Positions 1 through 9,210 of a stretch of DNA of 64,000 bases are shown here, in pieces. Under the pieces are notes generated by a model that made no database searches, was not told the DNA's origin, and worked only from the letters and a program-made list of their open reading frames with translations. Position numbers and translations under genes: made by a program. Source of the DNA: Lactimicrobium massiliense (GTDB taxonomy: Bacteria; Bacillota_I; Bacilli_A; Erysipelotrichales; Erysipelotrichaceae); assembly GCF_900343155.1 (NCBI RefSeq), contig NZ_OUNG01000006.1, positions 124,001 to 188,000 on the forward strand, in the 5' to 3' direction. Position 1 is the first letter of the stretch. The number at the start of each line of letters is the position of its first letter.

Positions 1-1769
1 AGAAGATTGCCATTGTCGGCCGCAATGGCTGCGGTAAAACAACCTTTCTGCGCTGTATGTGCGGAGAGGACCATTTTGACAAAGGAAATATCTCCCGTCC
101 CAACAGCCTGACTATTGGTTATCTGTCCCAGAAGGTTCTTGACCATGATGAAAATACAGTGGAGCAGGAACTGAAAGCTGTCTATGCGCCATTATTTGCT
201 CTGCAGAAGCAGCTGGAAGCACTGGAAGCACAGATGGCAGAAAATCCTGACGAAAAAGTCATGAACCAGTATGCGGATCTGCAGGAGAAATTTGAGCGGA
301 GCGGCGGTTACAACTGGGAAGCCGAAATGAAGACGGTCTTTACGAAATTCGGCTTTCAGCTCGAAGATCTGCACCGCAGAATCGGTGAATTCTCCGGCGG
401 TCAGAAGACCAGAATTGCCTTTGTCCGTCTGCTTCTGTCAAAACCGGATATTCTTCTGCTGGATGAGCCAACCAACCATCTGGATCTGGCTGCTATTGAA
501 TGGCTGGAAGGATATGTCAAAAACTATCCGAGTGCCGTTGTCGTCGTCTCTCATGACCGGATGTTTCTGGATCATGTTGTTTCCGTTGTTTATGATATGG
601 AATTTGGCAGGATGAAGCGGTATGCAGGCAACTACACTTCATATGTGGAACAGAAGAAGAATGATCAGGAACGCCAGCAGGCAGCCTATGTCCGCCAGCA
701 GAAAGATATCCAGCGTCTGGAAGCACTGATTGAAAAATTCCGCTATAAGAAAAACAAAGCTGCTTTTGCCCAGTCCAAAATGAAGTACCTGGACCGCATG
801 GAGAGGGTAGAAGAAGTACAGCACAATGACAAGCAATTCCATGCCGACTTCTCACCGCGCCTGAAGGGTGGGGAAGAGGTGCTGGAAACAGAAAAGCTGG
901 TCATTGGCTATGACCACCCGCTTGCCCAGGTGACAATGAAAATACGGCGCGGTGACAGGGTTGCGATCATTGGTGACAATGGCACCGGCAAATCAACTCT
1001 GGTCAAGACTCTGATGAATCTGGTGCCAAAACTTGGGGGATCATTCCTGTTTGGCCATCAGATCGAGATCGGCTATTTTGACCAGCAGCTTGCCCAGTTC
1101 TCCAGCGGTAAAACCGTGCTGGAAGAAATCTGGGATGAACATCCGGATATGGACCGCACTGCCATACGATCTGTACTGGGCCGCTTCCTGTTTTCGGCAG
1201 ATGATGTTTTCAAGCTGGTGGATGTACTGTCTGGCGGAGAGAAGGTCAGGCTTTCCCTTGCTAAGCTCATGCTACAGCATGCCAATCTGCTCATTCTGGA
1301 TGAACCGACCAACCATCTTGATATTCCCGGTAAAGAAGCACTGGAAGATGCCCTGCGCGGATTTACCGGTACGATTCTGTTTGTTTCCCACGACCGTTAT
1401 TTCATCTCGCAGCTTGCCACCAAGATGCTTGTACTCCATGATGGCAAAGCTGATTTCCTGAATGAAACCTATCAGGAATATATGGAAGGAAAACAGGTTC
1501 AGGAAGAAAAGCCTGTGGAAAATAAGGAAGTTACGCGTCCAAGAACACAGAAAGCCAAGAATCCAGAAGCAATCCGGCGGCAGATTGCCCAGTTGGAAAA
1601 AGCCATTACTGCCAAGGAACAGGAACTGGAAGAAAGCAGGGCACTGCGCTTTGAACCGGAGTATTATCAGGATCAGGCAAAAATGGATGAGCTGGATGCC
1701 CACATTGATGACATCCACAATGAACTTGCCCATATGTATGCGGACTGGGAGGAGCTCTCTGAAGAATGA
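1..1769 (+). CDS. ABC-F family ATPase (5'-truncated)
   Basis: Soluble twin-ATPase protein of the ABC-F type, a family that acts on ribosomes (translation factors or antibiotic protection). The open frame enters at base 3, so the true start lies outside the window; 588 residues are visible. The first Walker A (GRNGCGKTT) is at bases 18-44, and its signature SGGQ and Walker B LLLDEPTNHLD follow near bases 395-485. A second set comprises GDNGTGKST (about 970), LSGGEK and LILDEPTNHLD. There are no membrane segments. The linker and C-terminal tail are charged and coiled-coil-like, as in YdiF-type members rather than short resistance ABC-Fs. A terminator overlaps the stop codon. The family is clear; the specific ribosomal role is not. 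Confidence 0.9.
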   Translation, partial: KIAIVGRNGCGKTTFLRCMCGEDHFDKGNISRPNSLTIGYLSQKVLDHDENTVEQELKAVYAPLFALQKQLEALEAQMAENPDEKVMNQYADLQEKFERSGGYNWEAEMKTVFTKFGFQLEDLHRRIGEFSGGQKTRIAFVRLLLSKPDILLLDEPTNHLDLAAIEWLEGYVKNYPSAVVVVSHDRMFLDHVVSVVYDMEFGRMKRYAGNYTSYVEQKKNDQERQQAAYVRQQKDIQRLEALIEKFRYKKNKAAFAQSKMKYLDRMERVEEVQHNDKQFHADFSPRLKGGEEVLETEKLVIGYDHPLAQVTMKIRRGDRVAIIGDNGTGKSTLVKTLMNLVPKLGGSFLFGHQIEIGYFDQQLAQFSSGKTVLEEIWDEHPDMDRTAIRSVLGRFLFSADDVFKLVDVLSGGEKVRLSLAKLMLQHANLLILDEPTNHLDIPGKEALEDALRGFTGTILFVSHDRYFISQLATKMLVLHDGKADFLNETYQEYMEGKQVQEEKPVENKEVTRPRTQKAKNPEAIRRQIAQLEKAITAKEQELEESRALRFEPEYYQDQAKMDELDAHIDDIHNELAHMYADWEELSEE

Positions 1770-1783
1770 GAGCTTCTTTTTTT
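1753..1783 (+). terminator. Terminator of the ABC-F gene
   Basis: AGCTCTC (1753-1759) pairs perfectly with GAGAGCT (1768-1774), followed by a T-run. The hairpin overlaps the last codons of the ABC-F gene. Confidence 0.8.
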
Positions 1784-1796
1784 ATCGGGATTGCCG

Positions 1797-1803
1797 CTAT
1801 AAT
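1797..1803 (+). promoter_or_regulatory. -10 element before the PPi-PFK gene
   Basis: GCTATAAT lies 27 bp upstream of the chosen ATG. No convincing -35 hexamer is seen, as at several other promoters in this window. Confidence 0.5.
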
Positions 1804-1829
1804 GATGACAGTAAAAAGGAGAATTGCAT

Positions 1830-3047
1830 ATGTCGAATTGCATCATTGCCCAATCAGGCGGACCTAGTTCTGTCATTAATGCCACGGTGGCAGGCATTGT
1901 CAAAGCCAATCAGCTGAATCCGCTGTATGAACATGTTTATGGCGGCCTGAATGGCATTGAGGGCATTCTGCAGGAACGTTTTGTGGATCTGACCAATATG
2001 AGTGATCTGGAAAACAGGCTGCTGCAGCAGACACCTTCCTGTGCCCTTGGCTCCTGCCGCTATAAGCTGAAAAGAGACAATGAGGCAGATTTCCAGAAGA
2101 TTATTTCAATCATGGACCATTACCAGATTGAAACCATGTTTTATATCGGCGGCAATGATTCCATGGATACGGTGGCTGCTCTGAGTGAATACACAGCCAG
2201 TCATCAGATTGCCAATCACCGCTTTGTCGGCTGTCCCAAGACGGTTGACAATGATCTGGTGGAAACAGACCACTGCCCCGGCTTTGGGTCTGCTGCAAAA
2301 TTTATTGCGGCAACTGCGCTGCAGTGCTGGTATGACATCAATGCATATCCTTCCAGCCGCACCGAAGTCTTCATCCTGGAAACAATGGGCAGAGATGCCG
2401 GCTGGCTCGCCGCGTCTGCCTGCCTCAGCAACAAAGTGGATATCCTGATCGTGCCAGAAGAACCGTTTAACAAAGAGCATTTTCTCAGCAGAGTCAAAGA
2501 TGTGATTGCATTGCGGTCCAAATGCTTTGTAGCAGTTTCGGAAGGGGCACGCTACATCGATGGCACGTATCTTTCCTGCGGAGAAGCGCGCAGTGAACTG
2601 TTTGGACATACAGTCTTAGGCGGAGCAGGCAGGGCACTGGAACAGATGATTCTGGATGCAGGGATCGCCAGCCGATGCAAGGTGCAGGATCTGTCTATTG
2701 CCCAGCGCTGCCATGCCACGGAACAGTCATTGACAGATGTAACAGAGAGCTTTCAGCTTGGCATGTCTGCCCACATGCATACGGCAGATCCTTCGTTCAC
2801 AGGCAGAATGGTGGGTCTGAAACGGCTGCCCACAGAGCAGTATGCTGTATCATGCTTTGATGTTGATGCTGAAAAAGTTGCCAATTTCGTAAAGAATTTT
2901 CCATCGCAGTGGCTGCTGCCGGATTATGGCGGGATCAGTGAGGAAGCCAGACAATACATGCTGCCTTTGATCAAAGGAACACCGGAAATCATCTATGATG
3001 AAACCGGTCTGCCTGCCTATATAAAACCGTATTATCTGGTAAGATAG
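1830..3047 (+). CDS. pfp: Pyrophosphate-dependent 6-phosphofructokinase
   Basis: Phosphorylates fructose 6-phosphate, probably with PPi as donor, in glycolysis. The 405-residue protein has an N-terminal SGGPSSVINA loop, a GGNDSM motif in place of the ATP-PFK GGDGS, then PKTVDNDL and MGRDAGW. These are the donor- and substrate-site motifs typical of the PPi-dependent group. The ATG at 1830 is preferred because AAAAAGGAG (1813-1821) sits 8 bp upstream; a TTG two codons earlier is less well placed. It is preceded by its own -10 and followed by a nucleosidase gene only 20 bp away, so the two are probably cotranscribed. PPi use is inferred from motifs. Confidence 0.88.
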   Translation: MSNCIIAQSGGPSSVINATVAGIVKANQLNPLYEHVYGGLNGIEGILQERFVDLTNMSDLENRLLQQTPSCALGSCRYKLKRDNEADFQKIISIMDHYQIETMFYIGGNDSMDTVAALSEYTASHQIANHRFVGCPKTVDNDLVETDHCPGFGSAAKFIAATALQCWYDINAYPSSRTEVFILETMGRDAGWLAASACLSNKVDILIVPEEPFNKEHFLSRVKDVIALRSKCFVAVSEGARYIDGTYLSCGEARSELFGHTVLGGAGRALEQMILDAGIASRCKVQDLSIAQRCHATEQSLTDVTESFQLGMSAHMHTADPSFTGRMVGLKRLPTEQYAVSCFDVDAEKVANFVKNFPSQWLLPDYGGISEEARQYMLPLIKGTPEIIYDETGLPAYIKPYYLVR

Positions 3048-3067
3048 GTGAGCGAGGTAGGAATACA

Positions 3068-3748
3068 ATGAAAAATACAGGCATGATTGCTGCAGTGGAA
3101 ATTGATGCAGTAAAAGAAAAATACGGGGAACCTGCAGAAATGCTGCAGGCAGGAGGATTTCCGGTCTATCATTATGTAACAGACAGCGGGAACCTTTATA
3201 TTCTCCATTCCGGACCAGGTGAAATCTCAGCAGCTGCCGGGACACAGGCACTGATCTCAGAGTTTCATGTCTTTTTGATTACAAATTTCGGTGTCGTCGG
3301 CGGATTGAGTGAGGAAATGAGCAAGGTGCGTCTTTGCATCGTAGACAAGGTTGTACATTATCAGTTTGATACATCCGAAGTAGACCATTGTGAACCGGGT
3401 CTTTATCTCAATGAATACCCGACTATATATATGCCTGCAGACAGAAATCTGCTTGCCAGGGCAAAGCAGATGTATCCGGATCTGAAACCAGTCATCTGCG
3501 CTTCTGGTGATAAGTTTGTCGGCAGTGTGCAGGAGAAAACAAAGATTCATGAGCAGTTCCATGCCGATATCTGTGAAATGGAAAGTGCCGGCATCGTCAA
3601 GACAGCCAACCGCAACAAGGTCCCCTGTGTGCTGATCAAGATGGTCGCAGACAGTATTACCGGCGGAGAAAAAGAATATTTCAGTGCTTTTAATGAAAGC
3701 AGCAGGAAAGCACTGGATGTGCTGGATATACTGATTCAGTCACTGTAA
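3068..3748 (+). CDS. Nucleoside phosphorylase superfamily protein (MTA/SAH nucleosidase-like)
   Basis: A 226-residue cytosolic protein of the PNP/MTAN fold, which cleaves or phosphorolyses N-glycosidic bonds of purine nucleosides. Visible landmarks are the N-terminal HSGPGEISAAAGTQ region, TNFGVVGGL, and the CEMESAGI motif near residue 174, where Glu contacts the ribose. They are followed by IKMVADSITGG, where the family has its catalytic Asp. It starts 20 bp after pfp and ends in a bidirectional terminator. It is more divergent than textbook MTAN, so the substrate (methylthioadenosine, SAH or another nucleoside) cannot be fixed. Confidence 0.72.
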   Translation: MKNTGMIAAVEIDAVKEKYGEPAEMLQAGGFPVYHYVTDSGNLYILHSGPGEISAAAGTQALISEFHVFLITNFGVVGGLSEEMSKVRLCIVDKVVHYQFDTSEVDHCEPGLYLNEYPTIYMPADRNLLARAKQMYPDLKPVICASGDKFVGSVQEKTKIHEQFHADICEMESAGIVKTANRNKVPCVLIKMVADSITGGEKEYFSAFNESSRKALDVLDILIQSL

Positions 3749-3767
3749 CAAAAGGAAACAGGAAAGA

Positions 3768-3804
3768 AAAACAAGACTGCCGGGATCATTGACAGTCTTG
3801 TTTT
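3768..3804. terminator. Bidirectional terminator
   Basis: A 12-bp perfect stem, AAAACAAGACTG (3768-3779) with CAGTCTTGTTTT (3793-3804). It has A-rich and T-rich flanks, so it can end both the nucleosidase transcript and the opposing tRNA-Ser transcript. Confidence 0.85.
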
Positions 3805-3808
3805 ATGA

Positions 3809-3897
3809 TGGCGGAGAATGAGGGATTTGAACCCCCGCACGCTTGCACGCCTAACGGTTTTCGAAACCGTCCCCTTCAGCCTCTTGGGTAATTCTCC
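3809..3897 (-). tRNA. tRNA-Ser (anticodon CGA)
   Basis: Reading the minus strand, the acceptor GGAGAAT pairs with ATTCTCC, then discriminator G and an encoded CCA. The anticodon stem-loop is ACGGT-TTCGAAA-ACCGT, giving CGA. The long variable arm (GCGTGCAAGCGTGC region) is the class II hallmark of tRNA-Ser. It decodes UCG. Confidence 0.95.
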
Positions 3898-3996
3898 AAA
3901 TGCATTCATTAGTATATCATAGGCATTCCATCTGTTGAAAGAAAAAGATTCGTCTGTACGATATGGTATGATGGTAGGCATCAGGGAGAAGACGAT

Positions 3997-5703
3997 ATGA
4001 TAACATTTGATGAAATGAAGTATGAACGTCCTGATCTTGATCAGGTACAGGATGAGCTTTCTGGCTATGTAAAAGACCTGAAGAAGGCTGAGAACTATAG
4101 TCAGGCACGTGATGTTTTTCTCGCCCAGGACAAGGCACTGCGCCATGTGGCGACATTGAGCACGCTTGCGCAGATCCGTCACGATATCAATACCAATGAT
4201 GGGTACTACAAGGCAGAAAACGAGTTCTGGCTTGCAGCAGCTCCGCATCTGCAGGAGCAGGAACAGGCATTTACAGATGCACTGCTTGTCAGTCCGTTCC
4301 GCTCTGACTTTGAAAAGGAATTTGGCAGGATCGTATTTCTGAATGCAGAAATTGCCAGAAAAGCATTCTCTGCTGACAATATTCCGGATATGCAGAAGGA
4401 GAACCAGCTTGCCCAGGACTATGAAAACCTGCTGGCTTCTGCCCAGGTGCCGTTTGAAGGAAAAACATATACGCTTTCACAGATGACACCGTTCAAGAAT
4501 GATCCGGATGATGCCAGACGTCTTGCTGCATGGAAGGCAGAAGGACAGTGGTACAAGGATCATCAGCCGCAGATGGATGAAATCTATGATCAGCTTGTTC
4601 ATCTGCGTGATGCCATGGGCCGCCGTATGGGCTATGAAGGCTATACGACGCTTGGCTATTACCGTATGGACCGCAACTGCTATACAAAAGAGGATCTGGC
4701 AAAGTTCCGCGATGCTGTGGCAAAGTATGTTGTTCCGGTGGCAGAGCGTGTCTACAAGGCACAAGCAGAGCGTCTTGGTGTCAGTTATCCGATGAACTTT
4801 GCGGATGCTGCCCTGGAATTCCGTTCGGGCAATGCAAAGCCCGCTGGCAGTGCGGATGATATTATTGCGGCAGGCACAAAGTTCTATGATGAACTTTCCC
4901 CGGAAACAAGTGAATTCTTCCATGCAATGAAGGATATGAAGCTGATGAACCTGCTTTCTACAGAAGGCAAGGCAGGCGGTGGTTACTGCACAGACCTGGG
5001 TGATTATCATATGCCGTTCATTTTCGCCAACTTCAACGGAACACAGGGAGATGTCGAAGTAATCACGCATGAAGCAGGTCACGCCTTTGAAGCATACCTG
5101 AATCGCAGCAGGGTGCCGATGCGTACCATGTGGCCCACTATGGAAGCATGTGAGTGCCATTCCATGTCCATGGAATTCTTTGGTCAGGAATGGGCAGATG
5201 ATTTCTTTGGCAAAGATGCGCGCAAGTACCGGTATTCTCATGTGGCAGGGGCAATCCGCTTCATTCCCTACGGCACGGCAGTGGATGAATTCCAGCACGA
5301 GATCTATGCACATCCTGAACTGACTCCCCGCCAGCGCCATGACGTCTGGAAGAAACTGTGCGGCAAATACATGCCATGGTACCGTCTGGATGGTGAAATT
5401 CCTTTCTACAGTGACGGCGAGCACTGGCAGCTGAAGCACCATATTTACAGCAGCCCGTTCTACTACATTGATTACTGCCTGGCACAGACGGTTTCACTGC
5501 AATTCTGGGCGATGATCCAGAAAGATGAAAAGACAGCCTGGAACACATATATGGCTTATACAGAGCAGGGCGGCTCTGATACCTGGACGAATATGTTGAA
5601 AAAGGCAGGTCTGGCATCACCGTTTGATGGCAGCACGCTGAAGGATATCTGTGAAAAGGCTGGACAGTATCTGGATGCATATGATCTGAGCGGCATCGAA
5701 TAA
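3997..5703 (+). CDS. M3 family oligoendopeptidase
   Basis: A 568-residue cytosolic zinc metallopeptidase that would degrade short peptides. The zinc motif HEAGH lies near residue 357 in the context VITHEAGHAF. The third ligand is expected from the downstream PTMEACECHSMSMEFF segment. Length and the C-terminal YSSPFYYIDYCLAQ block match the PepF/M3B group. There is no signal peptide. A TATGAT box (3967-3972, preceded by TGG) lies 24 bp before the ATG. The gene stands alone between tRNA-Ser and a convergent LysR gene, separated by a shared terminator. Confidence 0.9.
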   Translation: MITFDEMKYERPDLDQVQDELSGYVKDLKKAENYSQARDVFLAQDKALRHVATLSTLAQIRHDINTNDGYYKAENEFWLAAAPHLQEQEQAFTDALLVSPFRSDFEKEFGRIVFLNAEIARKAFSADNIPDMQKENQLAQDYENLLASAQVPFEGKTYTLSQMTPFKNDPDDARRLAAWKAEGQWYKDHQPQMDEIYDQLVHLRDAMGRRMGYEGYTTLGYYRMDRNCYTKEDLAKFRDAVAKYVVPVAERVYKAQAERLGVSYPMNFADAALEFRSGNAKPAGSADDIIAAGTKFYDELSPETSEFFHAMKDMKLMNLLSTEGKAGGGYCTDLGDYHMPFIFANFNGTQGDVEVITHEAGHAFEAYLNRSRVPMRTMWPTMEACECHSMSMEFFGQEWADDFFGKDARKYRYSHVAGAIRFIPYGTAVDEFQHEIYAHPELTPRQRHDVWKKLCGKYMPWYRLDGEIPFYSDGEHWQLKHHIYSSPFYYIDYCLAQTVSLQFWAMIQKDEKTAWNTYMAYTEQGGSDTWTNMLKKAGLASPFDGSTLKDICEKAGQYLDAYDLSGIE

Positions 5704-5708
5704 GTAAA

Positions 5709-5745
5709 AAACGCATTTGGAAGGAATCTTACCAGATGCGTTTTT
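5709..5745. terminator. Bidirectional terminator between M3 peptidase and LysR gene
   Basis: AAAAAACGCATTTGG pairs with CCAGATGCGTTTTT (one G-T wobble) around a 12-nt loop. It overlaps the 3' end of the LysR gene on the other strand. Confidence 0.75.
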
Positions 5746-6658
5746 CATGCGCGTTATTCTGCTTTGACAGTGCCATCAGCCGGTCCATCAGTCTCCTGGC
5801 GGCCGGACTGATTGGTCTATGGCGGTCATACACAAGGGCAATCTGACGGCGGGGAATTTCTTCCTGCAGATGAAGCTGCACAATGCTGCCATTGGCAAGA
5901 TCTTCTCTTGCCATGATCTCTGGCAGAAAAGCAATGCCAAGTTCATGCTTGACCATCGGCAGAATCTGGTCTGCTGTTGCCACTTCCGTATCAGGATGAT
6001 ACAAAGCGCCATGACTGGCAAACAAATCACTGTGAAACTGATAGCTCAGAGTCTCACGGGACATGGAAATCATGGAGTAGCTCTCAAGGTCATGCAGGGA
6101 CAGACTCTGAAATGACAGGGCTGTAAAAGATTTTCCGCCAACCAGAATTTCCTGATAGGACAGCAGCGGCACACTGACAAAACCCGGATGTTTCCGGTGT
6201 GGTGTCGTCAAAACCGCAAAGTCCGCTTCGCCATCCTCGACGGACCGTAATGCCAGTGGATTGGCATGATTCAGAATGCGCAGGCTGATATGTGGATAGT
6301 CATAATGAAACTGCTTCAGCACATCCAGCAGCAACAGGTTCAGTGCCGTTTCAGAAGCACCGATGGTAATAATGCCCTGTTCCAGCTGCATATCTCCATT
6401 GAGCTCTTTCTGGGCATCATCAAACTGGCGCATGGCACGGTCCACGTGGGCAAACAGTTTACGGCCCTCTGCAGTCAGCACGATGCCGCGGTTAGAGCGG
6501 ATCATCAGCCGGCATGACAGATTCTGTTCCAGCTTGTTCATTGTCCTGGTAACATTTGGCTGATTGGCGTGCAGGGCATTAGCTGCTTTGGTAAGACTGC
6601 CATATTTGGCAACATAATAGAAGGTACGATAATAATCCAGCGGAATGTTCATGGTCAT
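5729..6658 (-). CDS. LysR family transcriptional regulator
   Basis: A 309-residue regulator with an N-terminal winged helix-turn-helix (about residues 5-65, containing YVAKYGSLTKAANALH and QPNVTRTMNKLEQ) and a C-terminal periplasmic-binding-like effector domain. It is transcribed divergently from the YoaK-like gene, with only about 100 bp between the starts, and may regulate that gene and itself. The effector is unknown. Either of two nearby ATGs (6658 or 6652) could be the start. Confidence 0.88.
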   Translation of the reverse strand: MTMNIPLDYYRTFYYVAKYGSLTKAANALHANQPNVTRTMNKLEQNLSCRLMIRSNRGIVLTAEGRKLFAHVDRAMRQFDDAQKELNGDMQLEQGIITIGASETALNLLLLDVLKQFHYDYPHISLRILNHANPLALRSVEDGEADFAVLTTPHRKHPGFVSVPLLSYQEILVGGKSFTALSFQSLSLHDLESYSMISMSRETLSYQFHSDLFASHGALYHPDTEVATADQILPMVKHELGIAFLPEIMAREDLANGSIVQLHLQEEIPRRQIALVYDRHRPISPAARRLMDRLMALSKQNNAHEKRIW

Positions 6659-6703
6659 ATTTTACCATATCATTCTGATATGCCGGCAATCTCAAAAATA
6701 CTT

Positions 6704-6732
6704 TTTACACATTTCCGTAAGGTCCTTATAAT
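6704..6732 (+). promoter_or_regulatory. Promoter of the YoaK-like gene
   Basis: TTTACA (6704-6709), a 17-bp spacer and a consensus TATAAT (6727-6732), 28 bp before the TTG start. It lies in the divergent LysR intergenic region. Confidence 0.75.
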
Positions 6733-6760
6733 AGGCATGTTTTGGGAAAGGAGGAGCATA

Positions 6761-7438
6761 TTGAATAAATCAGGATCACAGATGTCTGAGGCAAAGCGGA
6801 CCATGGTCTTTCTTGCTTTGTCAGGCGGCCTGATGGACGCTTACTCCTATTTTGGCAGGGGCAAGGTCTTTGCCAATGCACAGACTGGCAATATTGTGCT
6901 GATGAGCGCAAAAATTGCAGATGGCGAATTTGCGGCCAGTCTCCGCTACCTGCTGCCATTATGTGCATTTGCGCTTGGCGTCATTGCCGCCCAGGAGATC
7001 CATACCCGCTTTCCAGGTGACCAGGGACTGCACTGGCGGCAGATCGTCATCGCTATGGAAATGGTTATGCTTGGTATCGTAGGCCTGATCCCTGCGGATA
7101 TCAATCCGATTGCCAATGCGCTGCTTTCCTTTGCCTGTGCGATGCAGGTACAGGCATTCCGGACAGTGCGCGGCTCACCATATGCCAGCACGATGTGCAT
7201 CGGCAATCTGCGCTCTGCCATGGACCATCTTGACCGGTCCATCCATGAAAGAAGCAGACGGGAGCTGCATCTGTGCGGAAAGTATCTGCTGGTTGTATTC
7301 GCCTTTGCCTTTGGCGCTGTAACAGGCTATCAGATGATCCGCCTGCTGGGACTGCATACGATCTGGATCAGCTGTGGATTACTGCTGGTCAGCTTCGTGA
7401 TGATGATCCCAAAGGAGGCAGAACATGAAGCTGATTGA
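6761..7438 (+). CDS. YoaK/DUF1275 family membrane protein
   Basis: A 225-residue polytopic membrane protein with about six hydrophobic segments. The family motifs SGGLMDAYSYFGRGKVFANAQTGN (quoted in parts: GGLMDAYSYF, ANAQTGNIVL) and MQVQAFRTVRGS are clear. The TTG at 6761 is chosen because AAAGGAGG lies 6-7 bp upstream; a longer upstream frame would run through the promoter. Its 3' end overlaps the next gene by 14 bp. The transport role suggested for the family is unproven. Confidence 0.82.
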   Translation: MNKSGSQMSEAKRTMVFLALSGGLMDAYSYFGRGKVFANAQTGNIVLMSAKIADGEFAASLRYLLPLCAFALGVIAAQEIHTRFPGDQGLHWRQIVIAMEMVMLGIVGLIPADINPIANALLSFACAMQVQAFRTVRGSPYASTMCIGNLRSAMDHLDRSIHERSRRELHLCGKYLLVVFAFAFGAVTGYQMIRLLGLHTIWISCGLLLVSFVMMIPKEAEHEAD

Positions 7439-7784
7439 TCTGCAGAATCTTCCTGGGGTACAACAGCTTTCCCCTGAAGACAGGGTACTGATGCCATGGG
7501 ATATGGCGTGCATGCAGCTGCGGGGACAGATCGGTGATGACCCGGATTACTTCAGTGTCAAAGACCTGCTGTCCATTGAAAACGCAGATGTGCAGAACAA
7601 GGTGAAGCGGATGACGGAAGCTTACAACGAGATGCTTGAAAAAGAGTATCATCAGGCACCGATGTCATGGCCTGCACTGCTTGCCTATCTGCAGGATAAG
7701 AGCAGGATACTCAATAAGCAGGGAACTATAAACGACATGCATTCAGTCTCCGGTTGCAATTCTGAAAAAGCGGGCATAAGATAA
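7425..7784 (+). CDS. Hypothetical protein coupled to YoaK-like gene
   Basis: A 119-residue protein, not recognised. It starts inside the last codons of the preceding gene with a good AAAGGAGGCAG Shine-Dalgarno, which suggests translational coupling. No signal peptide or membrane segment is visible. The middle (about residues 20-85) is acidic and probably helical; the C-terminal 20 residues look unstructured. It may be a partner of the membrane protein, but nothing in the sequence says how. Confidence 0.6.
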   Translation: MKLIDLQNLPGVQQLSPEDRVLMPWDMACMQLRGQIGDDPDYFSVKDLLSIENADVQNKVKRMTEAYNEMLEKEYHQAPMSWPALLAYLQDKSRILNKQGTINDMHSVSGCNSEKAGIR

Positions 7785-7840
7785 CAGACGTTGTGCATAC
7801 CGGAATGGTATAGAATATTCACGATTAAGGAAGTGATGAG

Positions 7841-8161
7841 ATGGAAATTGATGCGATCCAGAAGTTGATTGATACGGATGAGAAAGTTCGCAAAGAGATC
7901 AAAGATGTGTATGACCGCAGGGCACAGTTGAAACAGGCCATTGTGGATGAAAAGAAGAAAATGTCTGATGATGCCTGGGCAGCTGTCAATGCACAGGTGG
8001 AAAGTACCAAGGCGCAGCTGGAGGCAAAGGTGAAGGCTGACGATGCCCAGAACCAGGCATATTACAGCAAGGCAAGTGCTGACCTGCAGAAACAGTTTGA
8101 TGCCAGCCATGACAAGTGGCGCAAAGAACTGTATGAACGGATTGTGGAGGATCATGCATGA
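7841..8161 (+). CDS. ntpF: V-type ATPase peripheral stalk subunit G/H
   Basis: A 106-residue, almost entirely charged and heptad-like helical protein, rich in Lys, Glu, Ala and Gln. This is as expected for the stator coiled coil that pairs with subunit E. The assignment rests on size, composition and its position as first gene of a V-ATPase operon; the sequence alone is not diagnostic. A TATAGAAT box near 7809-7816 could serve as the operon -10. Its stop overlaps the next start (ATGA at 8158). Confidence 0.72.
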   Translation: MEIDAIQKLIDTDEKVRKEIKDVYDRRAQLKQAIVDEKKKMSDDAWAAVNAQVESTKAQLEAKVKADDAQNQAYYSKASADLQKQFDASHDKWRKELYERIVEDHA

Positions 8162-9195
8162 GTTCTGATGGCGCAATGGCTGCCAAGGCCAGAGCGATGT
8201 TCGGGGAACGTCTGAATGCGGATGCCTATGCGGCTTTGCTGCAGAAGAAATCACTGGCGGAAATCGTTGCCTATCTGAAGACGAATACGCTGTACAGGCA
8301 TGCGCTGGAAGGTGTTAACGAGAAGGCAATTCACCGCGGTCAGCTCGAAGTCCTGCTGCGGCGGAGCATGTATGAACGCCTGCAGAAACTGCTGCGCTAT
8401 GGCAGTGATGCGGACGGCAGATTCCTGGTAGCCGCGGTCATGACCACGGAGATCGAGATGATCCTGCGCTGCATCCGTGTGCTGATGAATCCGGAAAGTG
8501 ATGAAAGGGCAGAGATGATTGCCGAGATGCCGATGTATATCTCGCATTACATGTCATTTGACATCGGCAAGCTTGCTGAGATCACCAGCTATGATGATCT
8601 GCTCGCGTTCCTCAAGAATACCCGCTACTATGACATTCTGCGCAGATACCGGAAGGATAACCTGATGGAAATTGATGCGGTATCGCTGGAACATGATCTG
8701 CGCGATGCGTATTACCAGCATATGATTGTGCTTGCCAACAGTGATACACGCGGTGATGAGCGCCAGCAGGTGCTGAAGCTTGTCTCCATGCGTGCAGAGC
8801 TTGAGGCAGTCTCAATCATCTACCGATTGAAGAAGTACTTCCAGGCTGCACCGGCAGTGATTGAACGCACTGTTGTGATCCGCAGCTGCCTGTTCAAGGA
8901 GGCTGAGATCCGCCGCATGATCAAAGAAGATACAGCGGATGAAGTGCTTGCAGCACTGCAGCGGAAATACCACTTCTATACCAAAGGTGCGAATCCTCAG
9001 AATATAGACCGCTATATCGAGAAGATCGTATACAACATCTACTACACGATGATTGAGACAGACACAAGGTCCAATCTGATTCTGCTGAGTTATATGAATC
9101 TGTCCCAGATCGAGATCCACAATGTGATCAACATCTGCGAAGGTGTCAGATATCATATCTCCAATGACCGGATTCGGGCATTGCTTGTGTACTAG
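8158..9195 (+). CDS. ntpC: V-type ATPase subunit C
   Basis: A 345-residue soluble subunit of the V/A-ATPase central region, which links the rotor shaft to the membrane K ring. Conserved features are the N-terminal GAMAAKARAMFGERL, repeated helical TSYDDLLAFLKNTRYYDIL-like segments and a C-terminal LILLSYMNLSQIEIHNVINICEG-type block (seen in pieces). It overlaps the stalk gene by 4 bp (ATGA). In many clostridial operons C lies after E; here it precedes I. Confidence 0.88.
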   Translation: MSSDGAMAAKARAMFGERLNADAYAALLQKKSLAEIVAYLKTNTLYRHALEGVNEKAIHRGQLEVLLRRSMYERLQKLLRYGSDADGRFLVAAVMTTEIEMILRCIRVLMNPESDERAEMIAEMPMYISHYMSFDIGKLAEITSYDDLLAFLKNTRYYDILRRYRKDNLMEIDAVSLEHDLRDAYYQHMIVLANSDTRGDERQQVLKLVSMRAELEAVSIIYRLKKYFQAAPAVIERTVVIRSCLFKEAEIRRMIKEDTADEVLAALQRKYHFYTKGANPQNIDRYIEKIVYNIYYTMIETDTRSNLILLSYMNLSQIEIHNVINICEGVRYHISNDRIRALLVY

Positions 9196-9210
9196 GAAAG
9201 GAGCCAGCGG

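Noticed and set aside
4477-5442. 321-codon open frame antisense to the M3 peptidase
   Set aside because: Shadow frame over the conserved HEAGH region; no RBS.
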